Positions 1 through 5,425 of a stretch of DNA of 5,941 bases are shown in pieces (within the stretch, counting starts at the first letter, position 1; the number at the start of each line of letters is the position of its first letter). The stretch comes from RZYP01 sp964386405 (GTDB lineage Bacteria > Bacillota > Negativicutes > Acidaminococcales > Acidaminococcaceae): contig CAYLRW010000081.1 in the NCBI GenBank assembly GCA_964386405.1, positions 1 through 5,941 on the forward strand, given 5' to 3'. The position numbers and the translations under genes were made by a program. The notes beneath the pieces were generated by a model. It was not told where the DNA came from. It ran no database searches and saw nothing but the letters and a program-made list of their open reading frames with translations.

Positions 1-669
1 CGCAAGAGCCTTGTCATTGCCAACCATATTGCTCCAAGCTGCGCCAGCGGCTACAACTGACGAAGTGTCGTTAATAGCCGTGCCTGCCCACATACCAAAG
101 CCAATGTCACTCATTCCAAAAGCAGCCCCCAATGCGGGGAAAATAAATACTGCAATAATATTGAAAAGAAAGATAGTAGAAATCGCATGAGCAACATCCG
201 CGTCTTTGGCTTTTATAACAGGCGCCGTGGCTGCAATCGCAGAACCGCCGCAAATAGAAGTACCGACACCTATCAAGGTAGTCATTTTACCATCAAGGCC
301 CAGCATCTTACCCACAAAATAAGCAGTAGTAAAGGAAGCTGTAAGCGTAATTATTATGATAGATAATGATTCAGTCCCAACTTTCAATACATGAAAAAGA
401 TTCATGCTGAAACCAAGAAGAATTATTGAGTATTGCAGAATTTTTTTTGACGTATATTTTACGCCGTCCTCAAAAGCTGCTTCATTAAACACATTAGCAA
501 ACAGCTTAGCACTTAATATTTTCGGGAAAAACATAGTCACCAACATGCCAAAGATAATCCCTATTACAGGGCTCCCAACGATTGGAAACATATTACCCAA
601 AAACCAGGCTGGCATCCCAAAAATAAAACAAAATATTATACCGGGCAAGAATTTTTTCATTTTAATCAT
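1..669 (-). CDS. yeiH: YeiH-family (UPF0324) membrane transporter, putative sulfate/sulfite exporter, 3' end missing
   Basis: Partial gene: 223 residues are visible and the C-terminal part lies beyond base 1; members of this family (Pfam Cons_hypoth698) are usually about 330-350 residues. The protein is very hydrophobic, with membrane segments near residues 7-25, 30-48, 78-95, 101-120 and 160-184. Two conserved family blocks are clear: GVGTSICGGSAIAA at 134-147 and AGTAINDTSSVVAAG at 195-209. These blocks make the family assignment firm. Relatives are annotated as putative sulfate exporters, and some have been linked to sulfite export, so the substrate here is inference. The start chosen is the ATG at 669, because AGAGG at 680-684 sits 10 bases upstream; a second in-frame ATG at 660 would be 19 bases away. 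It is transcribed divergently from a LysR-type regulator, the usual arrangement for a transporter and its dedicated regulator, which suggests inducible expression. Confidence 0.9.
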   Translation of the reverse strand, partial: MIKMKKFLPGIIFCFIFGMPAWFLGNMFPIVGSPVIGIIFGMLVTMFFPKILSAKLFANVFNEAAFEDGVKYTSKKILQYSIILLGFSMNLFHVLKVGTESLSIIIITLTASFTTAYFVGKMLGLDGKMTTLIGVGTSICGGSAIAATAPVIKAKDADVAHAISTIFLFNIIAVFIFPALGAAFGMSDIGFGMWAGTAINDTSSVVAAGAAWSNMVGNDKALA

Positions 670-721
670 CAGCACTTATCCTCTCACTTTAGTTAACGAC
701 TCCTTTGATTTTACTTAATGA

Positions 722-751
722 TTGTCTTTTTGTAAAATACTATTATATAAT
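722..751 (+). promoter_or_regulatory. Probable sigma-A type promoter of the LysR regulator gene
   Basis: A TTGTCT -35 hexamer (722-727) is followed after 18 bases by a perfect TATAAT -10 hexamer (746-751). This would start transcription near 758, about 35 bases before the regulator's ATG. The ribosome site GAAGGGA (779-785) lies between. The -10 lies inside the inverted repeat at 739-763, so a bound regulator would be expected to block it (autorepression). The opposing promoter for the transporter is less clear: a TATAAT occurs on the minus strand at 742-747, but no good -35 is seen, as would fit an activator-dependent promoter. Confidence 0.6.
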
Positions 752-763
752 AAATATTATAGT
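739..763. promoter_or_regulatory. Inverted repeat, likely LysR-type operator between the divergent genes
   Basis: The arms ACTATTAT (739-746) and ATTATAGT (756-763) are complementary at 7 of 8 positions across a 9-base AT spacer. LysR-type regulators bind interrupted dyads of this kind, containing T-N11-A, in the intergenic space between themselves and their target. The position, between divergent regulator and transporter genes and on the regulator's -10, fits that role. The whole region is AT-rich, so a chance dyad is possible. Confidence 0.5.
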
Positions 764-792
764 GTTTTGCCTATATATGAAGGGATAAAAAA

Positions 793-1665
793 ATGACGAT
801 ACGACATTTAAAAATTTTCATTAAAGTTGCTGACTGCAACAGTATGACAATGGCCGCCCAGGAATTATTCATATCGCAACCCACCGTTAGCCAGGCTATC
901 ACTGATCTGGAAAAATTTTATGGAATTAAGTTATTTGAGCGTCTTAACAGGCGTTTGTTTTTAACTGCTAAGGGCAAACAATTGCTGAGTTACGCCCGAC
1001 ATGTTACTGCTCTTATGGCAGAAATGGATCAAGTAATACAAAATCCAGATGAGAACTGCCTCCTATCCATAGGAGCTACCCTGACAATTGGTGAATGTTT
1101 GCTTCCAAAGCTGGTGAATATCTTTCTAAAGCAATATCCAGACATGCAAATAAATGCCACCATCAAAAATACTATAGAAATTGAAAAACTCATAATGTTA
1201 AACGAAGTAGACTTCGCATTAATCGAAGGTTTTCGCCATTCATCCGATATAATATTTGAACCATTTGCCAACGATGAACTAGTACTAGTTTGCAGTTACG
1301 CTCATCCTTTGTCTCACAAAAATGTTTTAACTCATAAGGAAGCAGCTGAAATTGCTTTTCTGGTCAGAGAAAAAGGCAGTGGAACAAGAGAGTTGTTTGA
1401 AAACACGATGTCCGTCCATGAGATCAATTGGCATCCCTCCTGGGAATGCAGCGGCTCCGATATTCTTAAAAGTGCAGCTTTAAACGGTATCGGCGTAGCC
1501 GTCATATCCAAACAGCTGGTCCAGCATGAATTGAATGAAGGATCGCTGCAGACAATTACAATTGAAGGGATTGAACTGAAAAGAAAGTTCAACCTTGCTT
1601 ATCACAAAAATAAATATATAACCGAATCAATGAAAACCTTCATATCAATGTGCAAAAATATATAA
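793..1665 (+). CDS. LysR-type transcriptional regulator, CysL/YeiE-like
   Basis: At 290 residues this is a normal-length LysR protein. Residues 1-60 form the winged helix-turn-helix, with the typical SMTMAAQELFISQPTVSQAI stretch (17-36) and FERLNRRLFLTAKG (48-61). A linker helix follows, then an inducer-binding region from about residue 90 to 290. The block EKGSGTRE (193-200) and the segment GSDILKSAALNGIGVAVIS (221-239) are typical of the CysL/YeiE branch, whose known members respond to sulfur status or sulfite. The ATG start is supported by GAAGGGA seven bases upstream. Divergent pairing with a YeiH-family transporter is the arrangement seen for yeiE-yeiH in enterobacteria, so it probably controls that gene and itself through the shared intergenic dyad. 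The effector is unknown; sulfite or another small anion is an inference. Confidence 0.93.
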   Translation: MTIRHLKIFIKVADCNSMTMAAQELFISQPTVSQAITDLEKFYGIKLFERLNRRLFLTAKGKQLLSYARHVTALMAEMDQVIQNPDENCLLSIGATLTIGECLLPKLVNIFLKQYPDMQINATIKNTIEIEKLIMLNEVDFALIEGFRHSSDIIFEPFANDELVLVCSYAHPLSHKNVLTHKEAAEIAFLVREKGSGTRELFENTMSVHEINWHPSWECSGSDILKSAALNGIGVAVISKQLVQHELNEGSLQTITIEGIELKRKFNLAYHKNKYITESMKTFISMCKNI

Positions 1666-1677
1666 AGATTTTAACAA

Positions 1678-1712
1678 AAAGACAGCCATCGTAATGTACG
1701 ACGGCTGTCTTT
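1678..1712. terminator. Bidirectional intrinsic terminator between convergent genes
   Basis: Arms AAAGACAGCC (1678-1687) and GGCTGTCTTT (1703-1712) pair perfectly. One A-C mismatch follows, then TCGT/ACGA closes a 5-base loop. Ts follow on the plus strand, with a further T-run at 1718-1723. On the minus strand the stem is followed by TTTTTG, so one hairpin can end both the regulator transcript and the diguanylate cyclase transcript, whose stop lies only 9 bases from the stem. Confidence 0.9.
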
Positions 1713-1721
1713 AGTCGTTTT

Positions 1722-3479
1722 TTAGTTATTGCCATGAACAAATGGAAAATATTTGGCGTCTTCTTTTATCATATGACCGACAATGAAGTCATCAAATTTG
1801 TCTATTTCCTGGTTACCGCATTCCCATTCACTTTTCCATTCTATTTGCACAGTCGCTACCGGCAGCGCTTTATCTAAATTCTCAGCGTTAAACACACGGT
1901 TTCTGCCTGTCTCTTTGGCATGATACAAAGCATCATCGACTCTTTTATACCAAGTAAAACGATTTTCTTCTTTTCTTTTTTCAGCAACTCCAAAACTTGC
2001 AGTAACCCTCCCAACAGAAGGATGCGAAAACTCTTCGATAGCAACACGAAGCCTCTCAGCGATTAAAAGTGCATTTTCAGCATCTGTATTCGGCAGCAAA
2101 ACAACAAATTCTTCGCCACCTGTTCTGATTACGCGGTCCTGCTCCCTTACCTCATTTTGAACAATTTTCGCAACACGCTTCAATACTTTATCACCAACCA
2201 AATGGCCCCAATTATCGTTGACACTTTTAAAATGGTCTATATCCAGCAAAAGCATTGAAACTGGTTTTTTGTTACGTTCTGCGTTCTTCATGGTTGTTTC
2301 CATGATCTTTGTACCAGCTCTTCTGGTCAAGCAACCGGTCATAAGATCATGTGTCGCTATTTCTTTGAGTTTTTCATTTTCAACACGATATAAGGAAAAC
2401 AAAATAGTGAAAACACATGTAGTAAAAATAATAGCCACCAACAACGAGGGTGTTCCAAAAAATCTCTTTAAACCTATGAAATAAGCATTTTCGTCATTGG
2501 CATAAGGAATAGCATCGGCTGAAACATGTGAAATAAGAAACCACCAATTATCAGCACCATTTATTGTTATCCCTTCATCATGTGTGCCAATTAATTTAGC
2601 TCTGGCGTCGACATCAGGGTCAATTAATTGAAAGGTAAACAATCCTTTTGAGCTAAAGAACTGGCCATTTTTTTCTGTTGTAATTCTCAGCCATTCTTCA
2701 GGAAATTTGTTAGCAAAAGTATGTTCTGACTTATCCGGATACATAAAAGCCCATTCTTCGTTGGAATCAGGGCCAGCGAGCCAATATCCATCTTCATTTA
2801 CAAGCTGCACATAACTAGATTCCTGCGTTGCATTTTTGATATTATCAATTACATAGCGTCCAAAATAATTAATAATTAAAATACCACGTTTTGTTCCCGC
2901 CTGATCAAAAACAGGCATGCCGAAACGTATCATCGGCTTGGCAGGTTCCTGGATTCTACCGTTTTCCACATTCAAATCCAACGAAGAACGATATATGGTA
3001 CGGTCTTCAAGTTTAAATGTGTCAGTAAAATATTTAAGGTCACCTTTACTTTGTAACGAAATTTGCTCCACGATTATAGGCTTTCCGTCGTTGAAGTTAA
3101 TTCTGATCTTTTCATTGCCCTTTGCGTCAATGTAACGAATTTGATCATATTTTTTCATCTTGTCGCCAAAAAGCAACCATTCATTCTCTACGTCTTCTTT
3201 AGAACCATTACCATTGATATAATTTCTGAAAACGGCATTTTCTTTTAAATATAACAAATCAGAAACACGTTCGTTTAATTCATTATTGATAAGCCTCTTT
3301 TGACCAGAAACAAATATTTTGTGTTCCTTCGCTAAAAATGTTTTATCTAAATCAACGTCACGTTTTTCAAAAGCAGCATAAGCACAAACCAAAACAAAGA
3401 ATGTTACCGTAAAAGTAACAAGTAATGTTTTTGTTCTTTTGAATGCAAGCTTTAACGAGCTCTCTCTTATATCCATCAT
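1722..3479 (-). CDS. Membrane-bound diguanylate cyclase with extracytoplasmic sensor region and degenerate hemerythrin tail
   Basis: The 585-residue protein makes c-di-GMP from two GTP. Order of parts: membrane segment about 17-36; extracytoplasmic sensor region about 37-340, with YDQIRYIDAKGNEKIRIN (111-128) resembling the double-Cache/PAS-like sensor of bacterial kinases; second membrane segment about 344-363; GGDEF domain about 372-532. The domain carries LLDIDHF (411-417) with metal-binding Asp413, the active-site GGEEF (454-458), and RxxD (Arg445-Asp448) exactly five residues before it, which is the product-inhibition site. It should therefore be active and feedback-controlled. Residues 544-579 are a collapsed hemerythrin domain (separate entry). 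Two adjacent ATG codons could start it: GGGGAA at 3483-3488 is 3 bases from the first and 6 from the second, so residue 2 may be the true start. No convincing promoter was seen in 3480-3628. It appears monocistronic, bounded by terminators on both sides. The ligand sensed is unknown. Confidence 0.93.
   Translation of the reverse strand: MMDIRESSLKLAFKRTKTLLVTFTVTFFVLVCAYAAFEKRDVDLDKTFLAKEHKIFVSGQKRLINNELNERVSDLLYLKENAVFRNYINGNGSKEDVENEWLLFGDKMKKYDQIRYIDAKGNEKIRINFNDGKPIIVEQISLQSKGDLKYFTDTFKLEDRTIYRSSLDLNVENGRIQEPAKPMIRFGMPVFDQAGTKRGILIINYFGRYVIDNIKNATQESSYVQLVNEDGYWLAGPDSNEEWAFMYPDKSEHTFANKFPEEWLRITTEKNGQFFSSKGLFTFQLIDPDVDARAKLIGTHDEGITINGADNWWFLISHVSADAIPYANDENAYFIGLKRFFGTPSLLVAIIFTTCVFTILFSLYRVENEKLKEIATHDLMTGCLTRRAGTKIMETTMKNAERNKKPVSMLLLDIDHFKSVNDNWGHLVGDKVLKRVAKIVQNEVREQDRVIRTGGEEFVVLLPNTDAENALLIAERLRVAIEEFSHPSVGRVTASFGVAEKRKEENRFTWYKRVDDALYHAKETGRNRVFNAENLDKALPVATVQIEWKSEWECGNQEIDKFDDFIVGHMIKEDAKYFPFVHGNN
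1743..1850 (-). other. Remnant hemerythrin domain with central part deleted in frame (C-terminus of the diguanylate cyclase)
   Basis: Residues 544-561 (IEWKSEWECGNQEIDK) match the opening of a bacteriohemerythrin domain, where a Gln-His pair normally follows IDx. Instead the sequence jumps at residue 561/562 (around 1796/1797) to FDDFIVGHMIKEDAKYFPF. That resembles the closing motif HxxxxDxxY, with His569, Asp574 and Tyr577. About 36 residues stand in for a domain of roughly 120-130. Of the usual seven iron ligands (five His, one Glu, one Asp) only the last His and the Asp remain, so it cannot hold a di-iron site in the normal way. The reading frame is unbroken, which points to an in-frame deletion and not a frameshift. 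GGDEF-hemerythrin fusions are known, and an intact ancestor is inferred. Confidence 0.65.
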
Positions 3480-3628
3480 CTGTTCCCCGCTTATTTACTG
3501 GCTTTTTAAATTATGTATTGCTAAAACATTCGCCAGAACCGTTTATATACCTGCTTGTCATTCCGACGAAATCGCTGTTTTTACCAAATCTGCAATTAAT
3601 CTACCGAAAACGTTGACCTTTGTAAGGT

Positions 3629-3668
3629 AAATAAAAAGCACCACATTTTAAAGTGGTGCTTTTTATTT
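3629..3668. terminator. Intrinsic terminator with perfect 16-bp stem after the cysteine-rich gene
   Basis: Arms at 3629-3644 and 3653-3668 are fully complementary (core AAAAAGCACCAC / GTGGTGCTTTTT) around an 8-base loop, ATTTTAAA. Stem-flanking T-runs exist on both strands. The hairpin lies 40 bases after the stop of the minus-strand cysteine-rich gene, so it ends that transcript and insulates the diguanylate cyclase downstream. No plus-strand gene reads into it. Confidence 0.9.
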
Positions 3669-3708
3669 TAAAATATCACAGTTGTTGGAAATTTAACAAT
3701 ATTTTTTA

Positions 3709-4239
3709 TCAGAAGCAAGGGCATGGTTCCATCCTTATACTTCCAATCTTCTTGTCATCTTTTTTGGCCACCATAACTCTACCTGCTTTAGGTCTTGCAT
3801 GGTCACAATCATACTTTTCAGGGTTAAACGGCTTATTGCGGCAATCCTTGATAATTTCTAATGCTGTTTCCGGTTTGTAATAGGAAAAAGGCAAAATGCC
3901 AAATGCAACTCCTAATAAATCGGCTACCTTCTTTTCTAATTTTTCCTGATTATAAGAGAGCTTCTCACCACATTCCTTTATCAAACCGATGTGATATGTG
4001 CAAACTTTAACCTCATCATATTTGCAAACACTGTCGTTTTCACTGCAGCCGGAAAGCTGAATAGCCATGGATGACACGATTGCTTCAAGAGCCTCTTCGT
4101 ACTGTTCATTAGCCATATATCTTATAGCCAAATATGATGCGGTGCTGTCCAAAGCACGCCAATCTTTCATCTTGCCATATGTGAGAAACTCTTTCTCAAT
4201 TTCGGCGATACTTTTATCCTTCATCCTTTTTTCAGCCAT
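3709..4239 (-). CDS. Cysteine-rich protein of unknown function, 176 residues
   Basis: I do not recognise this protein. It is very likely real: a near-ideal ribosome site, AAGGAGGAG (4245-4253), stands 5 bases before the ATG, and a strong terminator follows the stop. There is no signal peptide or membrane segment, so it is probably cytoplasmic. Residues 1-62 are charged and helical; IAEIEKEFLTYGKMKDWRAL and EQYEEALEAIVSSMAIQ look like paired helices of a TPR-like repeat (weak). Eight cysteines lie at 65, 72, 80, 90, 133, 145, 173 and 175. His83 and His147 are also present, and the chain ends in EPCPCF. The CxC end and clustered cysteines could bind metal or form redox pairs, but no standard metal-site pattern is met. 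The end faintly recalls the start of a SEC-C motif (CPCGSGKKY), but it stops at once. It is a stand-alone gene. Confidence 0.8.
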   Translation of the reverse strand: MAEKRMKDKSIAEIEKEFLTYGKMKDWRALDSTASYLAIRYMANEQYEEALEAIVSSMAIQLSGCSENDSVCKYDEVKVCTYHIGLIKECGEKLSYNQEKLEKKVADLLGVAFGILPFSYYKPETALEIIKDCRNKPFNPEKYDCDHARPKAGRVMVAKKDDKKIGSIRMEPCPCF

Positions 4240-4504
4240 AATATCTCCTCCTTATGGGCTGCTTAAGATCTTAAATAAACGCGTAAGTTATTAATCTGCT
4301 TTATTTCTTTTTATTCAATATCTTCGCTAAATCTTCCTGATTTCCTGCTAATTTTTAGTTTTTTCTAACTATTTCGAATAAATTGAAAAAATAAAATAAA
4401 GTTTTTTATTTTACCGACTTAACTTCTAAAGTAACTCGCTTTTAAAAAATCGACTGGCAAAATAAAACAGTATAGTCTTAGATAATATGAATATATATAA
4501 AAAA
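4240..4504. other. AT-rich intergenic gap upstream of the cysteine-rich gene
   Basis: About 330 bases from 4240 to 4569 hold no gene I can support. The right end carries the tRNA terminator and the left end the ribosome site of the cysteine-rich gene, whose promoter must lie here on the minus strand. No hexamer pair with good spacing stands out. A 9-bp hairpin of A-T pairs only (4392-4400 with 4405-4413) and short CTAA/TTAG dyads around 4357-4378 are present, but composition alone could explain them. I see no riboswitch-like or tRNA-like structure. Confidence 0.5.
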
Positions 4505-4531
4505 GACACTATAGATAAAATCTACAGTGTC
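4496..4531 (-). terminator. Intrinsic terminator of the tRNA-Leu cluster
   Basis: On the minus strand GACACTGTAGA (4531-4521) pairs with TCTATAGTGTC (4515-4505) through 11 pairs, one of them G-U, around the loop TTTTA. A run of six Ts follows directly (4504-4499). It lies about 40 bases after the CCA end of the second tRNA, so it ends the tRNA transcript. Confidence 0.9.
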
Positions 4532-4569
4532 CTCAAAGCAAGTAAAATCCAGCTTCAATGATTTCAATA

Positions 4570-4653
4570 TGGTGCGGTTGGTGGGATTTGAACCCACACG
4601 GGTCTCCCCGCCACCCCCTCAAGATGGTGCGTCTGCCGTTCCGCCACAACCGC
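4570..4653 (-). tRNA. tRNA-Leu (anticodon GAG)
   Basis: An 84-base class II tRNA with encoded CCA. The 5' strand GCGGTTG pairs perfectly with CAACCGC, and the discriminator is A. The anticodon arm is CCATC-TTGAGGG-GGTGG, giving anticodon GAG for CUU/CUC. The long variable arm CGGGG-AGA-CCCG and the T arm GTGGG-TTCAAAT-CCCAC confirm leucine type. It is the second gene of the cluster, 33 bases after the CAG tRNA. The two share the first 25 bases except position 6, so they are probably diverged duplicates. Confidence 0.97.
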
Positions 4654-4686
4654 ATTGTGGTTAAAAATTACCGTTATAGACAAAAA

Positions 4687-4772
4687 TGGTGCGGTAGAGA
4701 GGATTTGAACCTCCACGGGGTTGCCCCCACTAGCTCCTGAGGCTAGCGCGTCTGCCGTTCCGCCACGACCGC
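4687..4772 (-). tRNA. tRNA-Leu (anticodon CAG)
   Basis: An 86-base class II tRNA with encoded CCA. The anticodon arm CTAGC-CTCAGGA-GCTAG gives CAG, reading CUG. The variable arm is GGGG-GCAA-CCCC, and the T arm GGAGG-TTCAAAT-CCTCT has one G-U pair. The acceptor stem pairs GCGGTCG with CTACCGC, which leaves a C6-U67 mismatch; all other pairs are canonical. All other arms are intact and it is first in the cluster behind a strong promoter, so I treat it as functional. Confidence 0.95.
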
Positions 4773-4796
4773 GCGTCATGTACTGGCAACGCTAAT

Positions 4797-4825
4797 ATGA
4801 TAGCATATCACACATATCACGTCAA
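4797..4825 (-). promoter_or_regulatory. Strong extended -10 promoter for the tRNA-Leu cluster
   Basis: On the minus strand TTGACG (4825-4820) is separated by 17 bases from TATCAT (4802-4797), which is preceded by TGC and so forms an extended -10. Transcription would begin around 4790, about 18 bases before the first tRNA. The -35 hexamer contains the TGA stop (4824-4822) of the lytic transglycosylase gene, so the promoter begins inside the upstream coding sequence. No terminator separates that gene from the tRNAs, so read-through from the coaE operon is also likely. Confidence 0.8.
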
Positions 4826-5412
4826 TAGTTATCAATACGATTTTTGTACAATTTATAATATTGTCCCCGGTCATACAAAACCTTACGGACATATTCTCGG
4901 GTATCTACGTACGGAATGGCTTCTATACTACCGAAATCAGCATCCCAGTTGAATTCTTCCATCCAATTTCTGGTATTGCCGCGCCCCGCATTATATGCCG
5001 TCAGCATAAGAACACGATTATGCCCAAATTCATATTCCAGTTCGCTCAAATACCAACAGCCCATACGAATATTTGTTTCAGCTTCGGCGAGCTTCGCCAT
5101 TTGAAAATTCTGTATACCCATTTCATTCGCAATCCACTTGCCAGTATCGGGCATTATCTGCATAAGTCCGACAGCACCCGGTTTGGATTTAGCCTCTATC
5201 CTAAAACCACTTTCATTTTTAATGACAGCTGCGACGAGAAATGGATCCAAATTATTTTTCTTGCTATACTCTATTATTTCTTCCTGATACGGCCACAAAT
5301 ATACGAACCGCATCTGAACTTCATCAGACCTCCAAATTTGCCAGGCTGCAAAGACCAGGCAGACAAAAAGCGCCCAATAAAACCAACGCCTGCTCTTCTT
5401 CTTTCTTCGCAA
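4822..5412 (-). CDS. Membrane-anchored lytic transglycosylase, SLT domain
   Basis: This enzyme cleaves the MurNAc-GlcNAc bond of peptidoglycan, leaving 1,6-anhydro ends. The 196-residue protein starts with a basic stretch (RRKKKSRR, 2-9) and one membrane segment (about 11-27), so it is anchored with the catalytic domain outside the cytoplasm. The SLT domain covers about 42-185: KNESGF with catalytic Glu67, GLMQIMPDT (82-90), TAYNAG (138-143) and IPYVDTREYV (166-175), which are the family 1 motifs in order. I chose the TTG start at 5412 because GGAGGG (5419-5424) is 6 bases upstream. A longer reading from a TTG at 5454 would overlap coaE, has no better ribosome site and only adds 14 unconserved residues. 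It follows coaE by 13 bases and is surely cotranscribed. The small size resembles the stand-alone Slt-like proteins paired with coaE in Negativicutes and clostridia (from memory). Confidence 0.93.
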   Translation of the reverse strand: MRRKKKSRRWFYWALFVCLVFAAWQIWRSDEVQMRFVYLWPYQEEIIEYSKKNNLDPFLVAAVIKNESGFRIEAKSKPGAVGLMQIMPDTGKWIANEMGIQNFQMAKLAEAETNIRMGCWYLSELEYEFGHNRVLMLTAYNAGRGNTRNWMEEFNWDADFGSIEAIPYVDTREYVRKVLYDRGQYYKLYKNRIDNY

Positions 5413-5418
5413 GCCTAT

Positions 5419-5424
5419 CCCTCC
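5419..5424 (-). promoter_or_regulatory. Ribosome binding site that sets the TTG start of the lytic transglycosylase
   Basis: GGAGGG on the minus strand sits 6 bases before TTG (5412-5410) and immediately after the TAG stop of coaE (5428-5426), with one base between. This favours the shorter protein and suggests translational coupling to coaE. Confidence 0.8.
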
Positions 5425-5425
5425 G

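Noticed and set aside
404..718. Open frame on the plus strand, about 100 residues
   Set aside because: It lies opposite the YeiH-family gene and runs into the regulatory region; no ribosome site or recognisable protein.
3553..3585. TTGTCATTCCGACGAAATCG stretch resembling dispersed intergenic repeats in some bacteria
   Set aside because: Only one copy is present here and it has no clear hairpin, so repeat status cannot be supported from this window.
3480..3628. Possible c-di-GMP riboswitch or other leader upstream of the cyclase
   Set aside because: None of the conserved GEMM bases or stems could be found, and no strong promoter hexamers were seen.
3439..3630. Plus-strand open frame upstream of the diguanylate cyclase
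   Set aside because: It begins inside the cyclase gene on the opposite strand, has no ribosome site, and its protein is not recognisable.
4392..4413. Nine-base-pair hairpin in the AT-rich gap
   Set aside because: It consists only of A-T pairs in a very AT-rich region, so chance explains it; not a credible terminator.
4558..4779. Open frames on both strands over the tRNA genes
   Set aside because: They are translations of tRNA sequence; such spurious proteins are a known artefact.
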